Assembly (NCBI RefSeq): GCF_008830225.1
Contig: NZ_WAIE01000001.1
Coordinates: 62,001-126,000 of the forward strand
From: Pseudodesulfovibrio senegalensis
Lineage (GTDB): Bacteria > Desulfobacterota > Desulfovibrionia > Desulfovibrionales > Desulfovibrionaceae
Length of the DNA: 64,000 nt
Direction: 5' to 3'
Shown one piece after another: positions 44,499-55,384 of the stretch. Below the pieces are notes generated by a model. It was not told the origin of the DNA, ran no database searches, and saw only the letters and a program-made list of their open reading frames with translations. Within the stretch, counting starts at the first letter, position 1, and each line of letters opens with the position of its first letter. Both the position numbers and the translations under genes were made by a program.

Positions 44499-47400
44499 AT
44501 GTTCCGCGTTTTCTGGGCCGTTCTTTCCTGTCTTGGTTTTCTGACATTGCTTTCATCTCCCTGTGCGGCTTTGGAACTGGACGGGCGTTTCGACCGTCTC
44601 AACACGAAACACGGCCTCTCCCAGTCGCACGTGCTGTGCATGATCCAGGATTCCGTGGGCTTCATCTGGATAGGCAATTACACCGGGCTCAATCGGTATG
44701 ACGGCAAGAGCGTCAAGATTTACAAACACGATCTTGACGATGAACACTCTCTTTCCGACCACAATGTCCGTTCATTGCTGGAGGACTCCAAGGGCAGGCT
44801 CTGGGTGGGGACCAAGACCGGCGGACTGAACCTTTTTGACCGTTCCACGGAAACATTCCGGCACTTTAAGCACGATCCTTCGGATCCGGACAGTCTGTCC
44901 GGCAATTCCGTGCGCGCTCTGTATGAGGACTCCCGGGGCCGGATATGGGTGGGCACCTTTGACGGCCTGAACCGTTTCGACCCGGAGACCGGCACATTCA
45001 CTCATTACAAGCATGAACCCGCGGATCCCAAATCCCTGAGCAGCAACGAGGTCCGGGCCATCCGCGAGGATGCGGACGGGCACTTGTGGGTGGGCACGGA
45101 AAAGGGACTGAATCGTTTTCATCCCAAGACCGGCACCTTTACCCGTTTTCTTCACGTTCCCGGAGATTCGCGGTCCCTGCGCAACGACGTGGTGCTGAGC
45201 CTGTTTGCGGAAAAACCGGGCGAGCTTTGGGTGGGCACAGAAGAGGGCGGGCTGAGTCTGCTCGATATGGAAACCGGTGCGTTCCGCCATTTCTTGCGCC
45301 CCATCGAGGTGGATTCCATCTACAAGGACAGCCGGGGCGTTTTCTGGGTGGGTACGGAACAGGGATTGGCGCGCCGCGCTCCGGGCGATTCCGGCCAGGG
45401 GCCGTGGCGTTTCGACTTTTTCCGGCACAACCCCTACGACCCCAAAAGCCTGCCCGACAACGAGGTGCGCGTCATTTTCGAGGATCATTCCGGGGTGTTG
45501 TGGATCGGCACCTACGGCAACGGCGCGTGCCGGGTGCCGCCCAAGATGCAGGCCTTCGGGCTGTACCGCAACAAGCCGTGGGACAGGAACAGCCTCGCAG
45601 GACCCGTGGTGCCCACAGTGTGGGGCGGCAAACGGTATCTTTGGATCGGCAACCTGAACAGCGGTCTTAACCGTGTGGATCGGTCCTCCGGCGAGATCAG
45701 GCATTTTTCCAAGGCAAACGGTGCGTTGCCCACGGACAAGATCAATTACATCTGCGGCGGGACCGATGATTTGCTCTGGGTGGGCACGCTGGATGCCGGG
45801 CTGCTGGCGCTCGAGCGCCCGAGCGGGCGCATCAAGGCCGTGTATCGCCATGAGCCGGACAATCCACGAAGCCTGAGCATGGACAACATCTGGTACGTGT
45901 TGGAAGACAGCCGCGGCGACATATGGGCGGGAACCAGCAAGCGGGGGTTGAACCGGCTGGACAGGTCCACCGGGATCGTGACCCGCTACCTGCACAGCGA
46001 CGACGATCCCGCCAGCTTGAGTCACAACCGGGTGCGCAACATCTACGAGGATTCACAGGGGACGATCTGGGTCGGCACCAACGGCGGGCTGAATCGGTTC
46101 GATCCCGACATCGACGGGTTTACGCATTGGCGGTCCGATCCGGATAATCCCAATGCCCTTTCCAACGACCGGGTAACGCCCATCGTGCAGGACGTGGACG
46201 GCAAATTGTGGGTGGGCACGGACATGGGCCTGAACCGGCTGGATGACCCGGAAAAGGGTATCTTTTCGCGTGTGACCATGGCGGACGGACTTGCCAGCGA
46301 CGCGATTCAGGGCATGCAGCTGGATGCGGACGGCCATTTGTGGGGCAGCACGTTCAAGGGATTGTTTCGGCTTGATCCGAAAACACGGGATATCGTGACC
46401 TTTGAAGCTCCGGACGGACTGCAGGGCAACGAATTCTGGATGGATGCCTATACCACCACCGAAGACGGGGCCATGGCCTTTGGCGGCACCAAGGGACTCA
46501 CAATTTTTCATCCCGACAATGTGCGAACCAACACGACGCCTCCGCCCGTTGTCATCACCGGGTTCAAGATCATGAACAAGCCCGCCAGGCTGCCGAAGAG
46601 CATCACCTGGACAAAGAACATCACCATATCCCACGAGGACAGTTTCTTTTCGTTTTCCTTTGCGGCGCTGGATTATCACAACCCCGAGGAAAATCATTTC
46701 CAGTACATGCTCGAAGGTTTTGACAGGGAGTGGGTGGATGCGGGCACGTCCAACGTGGCCACCTATACCAACTTCGACCACGGCCATTACGTGTTTCGGG
46801 TCCGTGCGGCCAACAGCGACGGCGTGTGGAACGAGACGGGTGCCTCCGTGGAACTGGTCATCACTCCGCCCTACTGGAAGACATGGTGGTTTCGGGTGCT
46901 GTTCCTCGGTGCGGTTTTTGTCACGGGGTATTTCATTTTCCGGCGGCGGGTGCGGGCCATTGAGCAGCAGCGCAAGACCCTGATTCAGGAAGTCGACGCC
47001 AGAACCGAGGATTTGCGCCATGAGGTCGAGGAGCACAAGAAGACCATGGGCGAGCTGCGCGAGGCCACCATTGCCGCGGAGGAGGCCAACACTTCCAAGA
47101 GCGTGTTCCTGACCACCATGAGTCATGAGATCCGGACCCCGCTCAATGCCATCATCGGCACTGCGGACCTGTTGACCGAGACCGACATGAGCAGCCAGCA
47201 AATGCGCTATGTGGAATTGCTGCAGTCCTCCGGGGAAACCCTGCTGGCCATCATCAATGACATTTTGGACTTTTCCAAGATCGAGGCCGGGCAGGTGCAT
47301 CTGGAGAACATTCGCTTCCGCCTGCGGCAGGAAGTGGAAAACGCCGCGACGACATTGAGTGCGCACGCCGGGAGCAAGGGGTTGGAATTGTTGTGCCGGG

Positions 47401-48968
47401 TGGCACCGGATGTGCCCGACACCGTGCAGGGAGATCCCACGCGCCTGCGGCAGGTGTTGCTGAACCTGTTGTCCAACGCCGTGAAATTCACGGAATCGGG
47501 TGAAGTCATGGTGGACGTGGCTCCGGCCCCGAACGACGAGGGCGGCGACATGCTGCTGTTCACGGTGCGCGACACGGGCGTGGGCATTGATCCGCGCAAG
47601 CTCGATTCCGTGTTCGACGTGTTTCATCAGGCGGACAGCTCCACCACGCGCCGGTACGGCGGCACGGGGCTTGGGCTGGCCATCTGCCGGCGGCTCGTGG
47701 GGCTCATGGGCGGCCGCATCTGGGTCAGCAGCGAACCGGAAAAAGGCTCGGTTTTCAGTTTCACGGCCCGCCTGTCCGAAGCACCGCCGCTGGGCGCGGC
47801 CACGGTGCCCGACCTTTCGAACATGCTGGTACTGGTCGTGGACGACAACGCTTCCGGGCGTGGCGTTTTGCGAGAAATTCTCGAGTTGTGGGGTGCCGAG
47901 GTGCGCGAGGCTTCCAATGCGGAAAAGGCCATGCAGGAACTGCAGGGGAGCGGTACGCGATCATTCGACATCCTGTTCGTGGATCAGCTCATGCCCGGCA
48001 AGGACGGCATTGCCCTGACCCGCTCGATTCGCGATTCCGGCGACGGTACGCCCGTGGTCATTCTTTCTCAGGGATATCTGGATTGTTCGTCTGTCCTGAA
48101 GGACATGCAGCAGGTGACCTGCTGTCAGAAGCCCTTGAAAAACAAGGATCTTGTGCGGTCTGTTGCCGTTGTTCTCGGGCAGCCTTCCGAAACCGGGAGC
48201 GGTGCGGAAAAACCGGATAACGTTCTGCCTCCCATGCGCATCCTCGTGGCCGAGGATAACCCCTCGAACCGTGAAATCGTGCGCCTGTTCCTTTCCGATT
48301 CCCCGGTGACCGTGGATATGACCGAAAATGGGGAACAGGCCTTGAAACGGTTGGAGCAGAACCATTATGATGTCGTGCTCATGGATATGGAAATGCCGGT
48401 CATGGACGGCTACGAGGCCACCACGGCCATACGGGCGGCCGAAGCGCAGGACTCCATGCGTCCCTACACGCCGGTGGTGGCGTTGACTGCCCACTCCTTT
48501 GCCGAACATCGCGACCGTTGCCACAAGGTTGGGTGTGACGACTATCTGGTGAAGCCTGTCAAGAAGGACACCTTGCGCGATGCCCTGTTGCGCTTTGCGC
48601 CCGCAGCATCGGGGCCTTCGGATACTGCAGGCAGCACCGGATCCGGGGAGAATCCCGCGATGGATGCGGACGCCACTGTGTACGAGGTGGTTCCGAAGAT
48701 TTTCCGGGATCTCATTCCCCGTTTTTTGACCCACTCCCTTGATGATTGCCGGGATATGGAAACCGCATTGTCCGCAAAGGACTATGAAGAGGTTCGCCGT
48801 CTGGGACACAAGGTGGGTGGTGCGGCCTACGGGTTCGGCATGACGCGACTGGGCAAGACCTGCAAGCTTGTTGAGACATTGGCCGAAGCCAAGGATGATC
48901 TTGCCCTGCGCAAACTGGTGGCCGAACTGTTTTCCTATTTTGACAAGGTCGAAGTATCCTTTGAATGA
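44499..48968 (+). CDS. Very large hybrid sensor kinase: two-component propeller, Y_Y_Y, HisKA, HATPase, two receivers, Hpt
   Basis: A 1489-residue protein from ATG 44499, chosen for its CGGAGGT site. A signal/anchor ([20 protein letters not shown]) leads a periplasmic part with 14 propeller repeats of the (L/I)W(V/I)GTxxGLNRFD type, room for two seven-bladed propellers, then a Y_Y_Y domain at about 707-790 and one membrane helix at about 796-814. The cytoplasmic part has H876 (TMSHEIRTP), an HATPase domain, receiver 1 with D1162 ([10 protein letters not shown]), receiver 2 with D1296 ([11 protein letters not shown]) and an Hpt with H1437 (LGHKVGG). Such kinases often sense glycans or other polymers. 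It has no DNA-binding output, so a separate regulator is needed; none is adjacent. Confidence 0.93.
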   Translation: MFRVFWAVLSCLGFLTLLSSPCAALELDGRFDRLNTKHGLSQSHVLCMIQDSVGFIWIGNYTGLNRYDGKSVKIYKHDLDDEHSLSDHNVRSLLEDSKGRLWVGTKTGGLNLFDRSTETFRHFKHDPSDPDSLSGNSVRALYEDSRGRIWVGTFDGLNRFDPETGTFTHYKHEPADPKSLSSNEVRAIREDADGHLWVGTEKGLNRFHPKTGTFTRFLHVPGDSRSLRNDVVLSLFAEKPGELWVGTEEGGLSLLDMETGAFRHFLRPIEVDSIYKDSRGVFWVGTEQGLARRAPGDSGQGPWRFDFFRHNPYDPKSLPDNEVRVIFEDHSGVLWIGTYGNGACRVPPKMQAFGLYRNKPWDRNSLAGPVVPTVWGGKRYLWIGNLNSGLNRVDRSSGEIRHFSKANGALPTDKINYICGGTDDLLWVGTLDAGLLALERPSGRIKAVYRHEPDNPRSLSMDNIWYVLEDSRGDIWAGTSKRGLNRLDRSTGIVTRYLHSDDDPASLSHNRVRNIYEDSQGTIWVGTNGGLNRFDPDIDGFTHWRSDPDNPNALSNDRVTPIVQDVDGKLWVGTDMGLNRLDDPEKGIFSRVTMADGLASDAIQGMQLDADGHLWGSTFKGLFRLDPKTRDIVTFEAPDGLQGNEFWMDAYTTTEDGAMAFGGTKGLTIFHPDNVRTNTTPPPVVITGFKIMNKPARLPKSITWTKNITISHEDSFFSFSFAALDYHNPEENHFQYMLEGFDREWVDAGTSNVATYTNFDHGHYVFRVRAANSDGVWNETGASVELVITPPYWKTWWFRVLFLGAVFVTGYFIFRRRVRAIEQQRKTLIQEVDARTEDLRHEVEEHKKTMGELREATIAAEEANTSKSVFLTTMSHEIRTPLNAIIGTADLLTETDMSSQQMRYVELLQSSGETLLAIINDILDFSKIEAGQVHLENIRFRLRQEVENAATTLSAHAGSKGLELLCRVAPDVPDTVQGDPTRLRQVLLNLLSNAVKFTESGEVMVDVAPAPNDEGGDMLLFTVRDTGVGIDPRKLDSVFDVFHQADSSTTRRYGGTGLGLAICRRLVGLMGGRIWVSSEPEKGSVFSFTARLSEAPPLGAATVPDLSNMLVLVVDDNASGRGVLREILELWGAEVREASNAEKAMQELQGSGTRSFDILFVDQLMPGKDGIALTRSIRDSGDGTPVVILSQGYLDCSSVLKDMQQVTCCQKPLKNKDLVRSVAVVLGQPSETGSGAEKPDNVLPPMRILVAEDNPSNREIVRLFLSDSPVTVDMTENGEQALKRLEQNHYDVVLMDMEMPVMDGYEATTAIRAAEAQDSMRPYTPVVALTAHSFAEHRDRCHKVGCDDYLVKPVKKDTLRDALLRFAPAASGPSDTAGSTGSGENPAMDADATVYEVVPKIFRDLIPRFLTHSLDDCRDMETALSAKDYEEVRRLGHKVGGAAYGFGMTRLGKTCKLVETLAEAKDDLALRKLVAELFSYFDKVEVSFE

Positions 48969-48990
48969 CCCATAAAAAAACGACAAATGC

Positions 48991-49030
48991 AAAAAAAAAG
49001 CCGGGGACCCTGCATGGGGCTCCCGGCTTT
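48991..49030 (-). terminator. Terminator of ilvD
   Basis: The GC stem AGCCGGGG...CCCGGCT around TGCAT is followed on the minus strand by nine Ts (48991-48999). It lies in the 83-bp gap between convergent genes. Confidence 0.85.
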
Positions 49031-49051
49031 CGTGTTTTCCTGTGGTCGGAA

Positions 49052-50713
49052 TCAGTCTTCGAACACGGCTCCGGTTGCCGCGGACGTGACCTGGCGAGCA
49101 TAGCGGCGCAGGAAGGGAGAGTTCACTTCCTTGACCACCGGCTTCCAGTCCGCCCGGCGCTGTTCCAGTTCCGCTTCGTCCACCAGCAGCTCGATGCTGC
49201 GTTCGGGAATGTTGATCTCGATTTTGTCGCCGTCCTGCACCAGACCGATCAGCCCGCCTGCGGCAGCTTCGGGGGAGACGTGGCCGATGGCTGCGCCGCG
49301 GGTGCCGCCCGAGAAACGGCCGTCCGTGATCAGGGCCACGCTGTCGCCCAGTCCCATGCCTGCGATGGCCGAGGTGGGGGTGAGCATTTCGCGCATGCCC
49401 GGGCCGCCCTTGGGACCTTCGTAGCGCACCACGATGACGTCGCCCGGCTTGATGTCGTTGTCCAGAATGGCTTTTACACACTCCTCCTCGGAATCGTAGC
49501 AACGGGCCGAGCAGGTGCGGTGCATCATTTCCGGGGCCACGGCAGACTGCTTCACGCAGCAGCCCTGCGGGGCGAGGTTGCCGTAAAGGATGGCAATGCC
49601 GCCTTCCTTGCCGTAGGGCTCGTCAATGGGCCGCACGATGCCGGTGTCCCTGTTGACGGCTTTCATGTCTGCGAGGTTTTCGCCCACGGTCTTGCCGGTC
49701 ACGGTCATGACGTCCAGATGCAGCAGGTCCTTTTTGGCCAGTTCGGTCATGACGGCCGGAATGCCGCCTGCGCGGTCCAGGTCTTCCATGTGGTGCGGCC
49801 CGGCAGGCGAAAGTTTGCACAGGTTCGGGGTTTTGCGGCTCACTTGGTTGAAGATGTCCAGTCCGAGGTCGAGGCCCGCCTCCCGGAACAGGGCGGGCAG
49901 ATGCAGCACCGTGTTGGTGGAGCAACCCAGGGCCATGTCCATGGTCACGGCGTTGTGCACGGACCGTTCGTTGACGATGTCGCGGGGCTTGATGTCCTTT
50001 TCCAGCAGGTCCATGACGCGCATGCCGGCCTGTTTGGCCAGGCGCACGCGTCCGGCCATGACAGCCGGAATGGTGCCGTTGCCCGGCAGGGCCAGCCCGA
50101 TGGTTTCGGAAAGACAGTTCATGGAGTTGGCCGTGAACATCCCGGAACAGGAGCCGCAGGTGGGGCAGGCAGAATGTTCCAGTTCGGAAAGTTCGTCTTC
50201 GGTCATGGTGCCGGCCTTGACCCTGCCCACGCCTTCAAAGACGGTGATCAGGTCTGTTTTGCCGCGGTCGCCCGCCAGCATGGGGCCGCCTGAAACCACG
50301 ATGGCCGGGATGTTCAGGCGCAGGATGGCCATGAGCATGCCGGGTACGATTTTGTCGCAGTTGGGTATGCACACCAAGGCGTCGAAGGGGTGCGCCGTGG
50401 CCATGATCTCCAGGGAATCCGCGATGATTTCGCGGCTGGGCAGGGACATTTTCATGCCCTCGTGGTTCATGGCGATGCCGTCGCAGACACCGATGGCCGG
50501 AAATTCCACGGGGGTTCCCCCGGCCATGCGCACGCCGTCCATGACCGCCTGTGAAATCTGTCCTAGATGCACATGGCCCGGCACGATTGCGTTGGCTGCG
50601 TGGCAGACGCCGATGAGCGGGCGGTTCATTTCCTCGCGGGTGAGCCCGGTGGCATGCATCAGGGAACGGTGCGGGGCCTTTTCCAGCCCTGCGGTCATTT
50701 TCTTGCTTCTCAT
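49052..50713 (-). CDS. ilvD: Dihydroxy-acid dehydratase
   Basis: A 553-residue enzyme from ATG 50713 with AAGGAGTG before it. It dehydrates dihydroxy-acids to the keto acids of valine and isoleucine. Iron-sulfur cysteines are visible in [11 protein letters not shown] and [18 protein letters not shown], with further hallmarks [13 protein letters not shown] and [11 protein letters not shown]. Length is normal. It stands alone rather than beside ilvBNC, and may share branched-chain amino acid control with the liv transporter only in a general sense. Confidence 0.96.
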   Translation of the reverse strand: MRSKKMTAGLEKAPHRSLMHATGLTREEMNRPLIGVCHAANAIVPGHVHLGQISQAVMDGVRMAGGTPVEFPAIGVCDGIAMNHEGMKMSLPSREIIADSLEIMATAHPFDALVCIPNCDKIVPGMLMAILRLNIPAIVVSGGPMLAGDRGKTDLITVFEGVGRVKAGTMTEDELSELEHSACPTCGSCSGMFTANSMNCLSETIGLALPGNGTIPAVMAGRVRLAKQAGMRVMDLLEKDIKPRDIVNERSVHNAVTMDMALGCSTNTVLHLPALFREAGLDLGLDIFNQVSRKTPNLCKLSPAGPHHMEDLDRAGGIPAVMTELAKKDLLHLDVMTVTGKTVGENLADMKAVNRDTGIVRPIDEPYGKEGGIAILYGNLAPQGCCVKQSAVAPEMMHRTCSARCYDSEEECVKAILDNDIKPGDVIVVRYEGPKGGPGMREMLTPTSAIAGMGLGDSVALITDGRFSGGTRGAAIGHVSPEAAAGGLIGLVQDGDKIEINIPERSIELLVDEAELEQRRADWKPVVKEVNSPFLRRYARQVTSAATGAVFED

Positions 50714-50898
50714 TGGTGAACACTCCTTGTTTTCTGAGCCGAGAGTTGAATCGGGATTGGTGCGGATGTCAAGCGGCAAGTGGCCTGCGGCCGGTGCGTA
50801 TGTGCAGCGTGTGTCAGGATTTCGGCAAAAAATCATTTCACCGTGACATGTTCCGCGTATCGTAATGATAGAGAACGTGTGACCGGAGGATGAAGATC

Positions 50899-51360
50899 AT
50901 GAAGTTTGGCATACCGTGCCTCATGTTTTTGACTGTTCTTGTTTTCCCGGCCTTTGCAGGGGACATGCCCGGACCGGACGCCGCGGAATTGTGGACCTAT
51001 GTCACGGAAATCGAGCCGTACGGCGAATGGGGCCAATGGCCGGATCATCAGGACATGCAGCCCGGACGCTCGCCGCACGGTCCCCTGCACGTGATCCGCG
51101 TCAACGACGCGGCCCTGACCAAGGGGCACCCCAAGCCGTCTGGAGCGATTGTGGTCAAGGAGAATTTTTCTTCGGAAAAGGAATTGATGGCAATAACCGT
51201 GATGTACAAAGTCAAGGACTACAACCCCATGGCCGGGGACTGGTTCTGGGTCAAGTACTCCCCGGACGGAACCGTGCTCAAGGAGGGCAAGCCAAAGGGG
51301 TGCATTGCCTGCCACGGAGCGCGGGCCGATGAAGATTACATCATGGTTTCCGATTATTGA
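50899..51360 (+). CDS. Cytochrome P460-family periplasmic c-type haem protein
   Basis: A 153-residue precursor. ATG 50899 is preferred over ATG 50890 because the GGAGG at 50885-50889 abuts the latter but is 9 bp from the former. Signal peptide MKFGIPCLMFLTVLVFPAFA. The mature part has ELWTYVTEIEPYGEWGQWPD, SPHGPLHVIRVN and a single haem motif CIACHGAR near the C-terminus, as in the cytochrome P460 domain. Possible roles are periplasmic redox or nitric oxide/hydroxylamine chemistry. Whether it has the haem-lysine crosslink cannot be judged from sequence alone. Confidence 0.8.
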   Translation: MKFGIPCLMFLTVLVFPAFAGDMPGPDAAELWTYVTEIEPYGEWGQWPDHQDMQPGRSPHGPLHVIRVNDAALTKGHPKPSGAIVVKENFSSEKELMAITVMYKVKDYNPMAGDWFWVKYSPDGTVLKEGKPKGCIACHGARADEDYIMVSDY

Positions 51361-51412
51361 TTGTGGACGGCTGTTTTGGACGGGTCCTCCTCCCCTGCCG
51401 AAAATAGCCTGG

Positions 51413-51441
51413 AAAAAGCGGCCGTTCCGGCCGCTTTTTTT
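51413..51441 (+). terminator. Intrinsic terminator after the P460-like gene
   Basis: Stem AAAAAGCGGCCG / CGGCCGCTTTTT with a TTC loop and a T-tract to 51441. The A-tract would also let it work on the minus strand. Confidence 0.9.
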
Positions 51442-51487
51442 GTGCCCGTGCGCAGGGTGAAACCGCAACGGAAAAGAGTTGTCGGAC

Positions 51488-51531
51488 CTGTAACACAAAT
51501 GTAACACTTTTCCTGTAACGCGGTTGTAACG
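51488..51531 (+). promoter_or_regulatory. Pho box: four TGTAAC direct repeats in two 11-bp-spaced pairs
   Basis: TGTAAC occurs at 51489, 51500, 51514 and 51525. Spacings are 11, 14 and 11 bp, matching tandem PhoB dimer sites (two half-sites 11 bp apart per dimer). It lies about 90-130 bp before the phoR-like gene, which precedes a phosphate transporter. Confidence 0.8.
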
Positions 51532-51616
51532 ATTGTGGTAGGGGTGCGCACGCAGGCTGTTTGCCCGCAATGAGTCCCATTCGGGAAAAACCGGTTTCGT
51601 TCATGGATGGCATGGT

Positions 51617-53407
51617 ATGAGATTGCGTTCCTTTCAAGTCCGTCTGTTGCTGTGGGGTTGGGCAGTGCTGCTGCTGGCCCTTGCCGCCGCGTTCTACTAT
51701 TCTTCCACCCTGGTCGGTTCGGAACTTGTCCGCGAAACCGAGACGCGTTCCTGGAAACAGCTGGAAACCGTCAAATGGCTGCTCGAAGAGCACGAGTCCT
51801 TTGCCGGGGAATGGGCCATGGACGAATGGGCCAAGACCCTGGCTGCAAAAATGGGCAGCCGCATCACCTACATCAAGGGTTCCGACGGCCGGGTCATTGC
51901 GGATTCCGAGGTGCCGTTCGGCCAGGTTCCGGAAATGGAGAGCCACGACAACAGGCCCGAAGTGGTGGCCGCCCGGGAAGACGGCAGGGGCATGAACCTG
52001 CGTCATTCGCACACGCTGGGCAAGGACATGATCTATGTTGCCTGCCGCGTTTCCCGGGCAGGGGGAATGCCCGCGGGCATCCTGCGCGTGGCTGTCCCGT
52101 TTTCCATTGTCCAGGCCCGGCTCGATTCCCTGCGCATCAATTTTCTGTGGATATTCCTGACCGTGCTGCTGTTGGCCGCCGGAGCGGGCACATATCTTTC
52201 CCGCAACGTGGGCCGCTCCATCCGGGCTTTTTCCGAGGTGGCCCGCCAGATCGGCGAAGGCAACTACTCCATGCGGCTGCGCGCCTCGCCCGGGGGGGAA
52301 TTCCAGCCCCTTGCCCGTTCGGTCAATGCCATGGCCAAGCGCATTGAAAAGCATATCCAGACCATTGATGAACAGCGCGGCCAGTTGCGCGCCATGTTCG
52401 AAGGCATGAACGAGGGTGTCATGGTTCTGGATGCGGACGGGCGCCTTGTCGCCTACAATTCCGCGCTGGACGAAATGATCTCCATGCCCGGGACGGCCGT
52501 GGGCCGCACGCCTATCGAGGTCTGCCGTCGGTACGAGGTTCAGGAGGTGGCGGACCAGTTGCTGGCCGAGGGCGGCCCGGACAGGGCCATGGCCGAAATC
52601 GAACTCATGGACGGTCGCACCGTAGACGTGAGCGGCGTTCCCTACTATGAAAACGACGGGGCCAGAAAGATCATACTGGTTTTCCATGACATCACGGTTA
52701 TCCGACAGGCGGAAAAGGGGCTTCGGGATTTCGTGGCCAATGCCTCGCACCAGTTGCGCACGCCGCTGACCAGCATCAAGGGATATTCCGAAACTCTGCT
52801 GGACAATCCTCCGGCAAAGTTTGAGGATGCGCGCAGTTTTTTGGAGATAATCGTCAAAAACTCGGATCATATGAACAAGGTCATTTCCAGCATGCTGGCT
52901 TTGGCCAAATCCGAACAGGTTGGCAAGGCCCTGCAGGTTTCCCCGGTATCCGGGCGTGATATCTTCTCGCGGGCGCTGGACGATCTGACGCCGCTCGGAC
53001 ATGAGCGGGGTATTGATTTTTCCGTTTCCATGCCGGACGATGATCCGCTCATGGTCATGGGTGAACCGGACGGCGTTTTGCACGTGTTTCACAATCTGAT
53101 GCAGAACGCTGTCAAATACAGCCCGGATAACGGGTGCATAACGGTCGAGGCAAAAAAACAGGACGGGTTCGTGGCCTTCTGTGTGGAAGATCAGGGGCCG
53201 GGCATATCCAAGGAACATAGTCTCAAGGTTTTCGAGCGGTTTTACCGGGTCGATGAAAACACCATCGACGGGCATGGCAGCGCCGGGCTGGGGCTGGCCA
53301 TCTGTCGCCGCATCGTGCAGAACCTCGGGGGCGAAATCTGGCATGACGGCTATGGCGAGGGTGCGCGGGGGGCGCGGTTCTGTTTCCGCCTGAAAACACC
53401 TGCGTAA
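51617..53407 (+). CDS. phoR: PhoR-like phosphate-sensing histidine kinase
   Basis: A 596-residue kinase. Membrane helix 1 at about 8-28, an extracytoplasmic region to about 170, helix 2 at about 174-195 (FLWIFLTVLLLAAGAG), HAMP, a PAS domain at about 255-360 (GMNEGVMVLDADGRLVAYN), HisKA with H378 in NASHQLRTPLTSIKGY, and HATPase with DQGPGISKEH and [13 protein letters not shown]. This is the PhoR layout. A Pho box precedes it, and a PiT transporter and DUF47 protein follow 42 bp on. Unusually, no phoB response-regulator gene is adjacent. Ribosome site at ATG 51617 is weak. Confidence 0.88.
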   Translation: MRLRSFQVRLLLWGWAVLLLALAAAFYYSSTLVGSELVRETETRSWKQLETVKWLLEEHESFAGEWAMDEWAKTLAAKMGSRITYIKGSDGRVIADSEVPFGQVPEMESHDNRPEVVAAREDGRGMNLRHSHTLGKDMIYVACRVSRAGGMPAGILRVAVPFSIVQARLDSLRINFLWIFLTVLLLAAGAGTYLSRNVGRSIRAFSEVARQIGEGNYSMRLRASPGGEFQPLARSVNAMAKRIEKHIQTIDEQRGQLRAMFEGMNEGVMVLDADGRLVAYNSALDEMISMPGTAVGRTPIEVCRRYEVQEVADQLLAEGGPDRAMAEIELMDGRTVDVSGVPYYENDGARKIILVFHDITVIRQAEKGLRDFVANASHQLRTPLTSIKGYSETLLDNPPAKFEDARSFLEIIVKNSDHMNKVISSMLALAKSEQVGKALQVSPVSGRDIFSRALDDLTPLGHERGIDFSVSMPDDDPLMVMGEPDGVLHVFHNLMQNAVKYSPDNGCITVEAKKQDGFVAFCVEDQGPGISKEHSLKVFERFYRVDENTIDGHGSAGLGLAICRRIVQNLGGEIWHDGYGEGARGARFCFRLKTPA

Positions 53408-53449
53408 TCCTGATGTGATTTGGTTGCCGTCCCCCAAGGAGGGGGCTTG

Positions 53450-54682
53450 ATGGACGTATACGATCTTTTCTTTTATCTCTCGCTATTTGCGGGATTCATG
53501 ATGGCTTTCAACCTGGGGGCCAACGACGTTGCCAACTCCATGGCTTCGGCCGTGGGAGCCAAGGCCATTACGGTGCGTCAGGCGGTGTTCATCGCCGGTG
53601 TGCTCAATTTTGCGGGCGCGGTTTTTCTGGGTTCGCACGTCACGGCCACGGTCAGCAAGGGCATCATCAACGCGAGCTCCATTGATCCGAAAATAATGAT
53701 GATCGGCATGTTTGCCGCGCTTCTGGCTGCCGCCATCTGGGTGCTTCTATCCACGTTGACGTCGTTGCCGGTTTCATCGACCCATTCCGTGGTGGGAGCC
53801 ATCGCGGGCATGGGCATCGTGGCCGGGGGCATGGACGTGGTCAACTGGCTCAAGATGGGCGGCATCGTTCTTTCCTGGGTCATTTCACCGTTTTTTGCCG
53901 CGGCAATCGGTTTTGCGGTCTTTTCGCATGTCCGGCGTTACATCCTGTACAAGAAGCATTTTATCCTGCAGGCGCGGCGATGGGCCCCGTTCTGGGTGGC
54001 GCTCACCGTGTCGCTGGTGGTGCTTTCCTTTTTGTACAAGACGCCCATCGGCAAGAATCTGCATCTGCCGTGGGCCGTTTCTCTGGGCGTGGCCGTCGTG
54101 CTGGCGCTCTGTACGTGGGCCGGGGCCCGGATCTGGGCCGGGCGCGTGGTCAAGGATGTGGAAGAGGGTGCCGAGGGCGTGGAGCGGGTTTTTCGCAAGA
54201 TGCAGGTGGGAACGTCCTGCTACGTAGCCCTTTCCCAGGGTGCCAACGACGTTGCCAACGCCATCGGTCCTGTTGCCGCAATTTACATGATCGCCAAGGA
54301 CCATGTGCTGCTGGGCAAGGCCGAAGTGCCCATCTCCATGCTGATTCTGGGCGGCGTGGGCATTGCCGTGGGTATCAGCCTGCTGGGGCACAAGGTCATG
54401 GCCACGGTGGGCAGCAAGATCACCACCCTGACCAATACGCGCGGCTTTGCCGTGGACTTTGGCGCGGCCAGCACCGTGCTGGTTGCCTCGAACCTCGGCC
54501 TGCCGGTTTCAACGACCCACGCGGCCGTGGGCGCTGTGGTGGGCGTGGGCCTGGCCCGCGGGTTCAGCGCCGTGGATTTTCGCGTGCTGGGGCGCATCGT
54601 GATCTACTGGTTGCTGACTGTGCCCATTGCGGCCTTGACAAGCATCGTCATATTTGAGCTTTTGAAATGGATGTGCCTCTAG
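53450..54682 (+). CDS. pit: PiT-family inorganic phosphate transporter
   Basis: A 410-residue PHO4 protein from ATG 53450 with an AAGGAGGGGG site. Both inverted repeats carry the family signature: FNLGANDVANSMASAVGA near the N-terminus and LSQGANDVANAIGPVAAI in the second half. VSSTHSVVGAI and VSTTHAAVGAVVG are also typical. It imports phosphate (or metal-phosphate) with protons or sodium. The following DUF47 gene is the usual partner of Pit genes. Confidence 0.93.
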   Translation: MDVYDLFFYLSLFAGFMMAFNLGANDVANSMASAVGAKAITVRQAVFIAGVLNFAGAVFLGSHVTATVSKGIINASSIDPKIMMIGMFAALLAAAIWVLLSTLTSLPVSSTHSVVGAIAGMGIVAGGMDVVNWLKMGGIVLSWVISPFFAAAIGFAVFSHVRRYILYKKHFILQARRWAPFWVALTVSLVVLSFLYKTPIGKNLHLPWAVSLGVAVVLALCTWAGARIWAGRVVKDVEEGAEGVERVFRKMQVGTSCYVALSQGANDVANAIGPVAAIYMIAKDHVLLGKAEVPISMLILGGVGIAVGISLLGHKVMATVGSKITTLTNTRGFAVDFGAASTVLVASNLGLPVSTTHAAVGAVVGVGLARGFSAVDFRVLGRIVIYWLLTVPIAALTSIVIFELLKWMCL

Positions 54683-54709
54683 GCGCGAAAACATATACGG
54701 AGTCCTGCC

Positions 54710-55384
54710 ATGTTTTTGAAAATTCCCTTTTTCGGACTGATCGCCAAGCGTTCGCCCATGGACGGCCTTGTGGAGCATTACGACAAGATTTCCGAGTGCG
54801 TGGCCACCATTGATGAATCTCTTGAGTGTTATGTTTCCGGTGGCGTGTGTCGCGAGTTCGAGGAACTGACCAAAACCATCGACACCATCGAAAACCATGC
54901 GGACAAGATCAAGCGGAACATCCGCAACCATCTGCCGCGCGGCCTGTTCATGGCCGTGGATAAAAGCACATTCCTCAATTATACGAAATTTCAGGACAAT
55001 ATCCTCGACGCCGCACAGGATGCCCTGCATTGGCTGGGTATGCGTCCCGTTGCCATCCCCAATGAATTCCAGAAGGAACTCATCAACCTGCTGGACAGCG
55101 TGCGCCACGCCACCGAACTGCTTGGGCCGGCGCTCAAGTCCACCATCGGCCTTGTGCACGGCGAATCTCTGGACCGCTCCGGCACCAAGGACTGCTATCG
55201 CAAGGTTCGCCACGAGCGGGAGACCATCCGCAAGGCCGCCAACAAGCTGCAGGGCAGGATTTACAATTCGGACATGGATTTCAAGGACATCTATCAGGTG
55301 ATACACTTCATCGACTGCTTGGGCGACATGGGGCATAACTGCGAGAACTGCGTGGACTGTTTGCGCAACATGATAGCGCGCTAG
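54710..55384 (+). CDS. DUF47/PhoU-like Pit accessory protein
   Basis: A 224-residue soluble helical protein of the TIGR00153/DUF47 type (PhoU relatives). The segments MDGLVEHYDKISECVATIDE, ENHADKIKRNIRNHLP and DRSGTKDCYRKVRHERETIR match the three-helix repeats. It regulates or assists the Pit transporter encoded 27 bp upstream. ATG 54710 has a GGAGTCCTGCC site. Confidence 0.9.
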   Translation: MFLKIPFFGLIAKRSPMDGLVEHYDKISECVATIDESLECYVSGGVCREFEELTKTIDTIENHADKIKRNIRNHLPRGLFMAVDKSTFLNYTKFQDNILDAAQDALHWLGMRPVAIPNEFQKELINLLDSVRHATELLGPALKSTIGLVHGESLDRSGTKDCYRKVRHERETIRKAANKLQGRIYNSDMDFKDIYQVIHFIDCLGDMGHNCENCVDCLRNMIAR

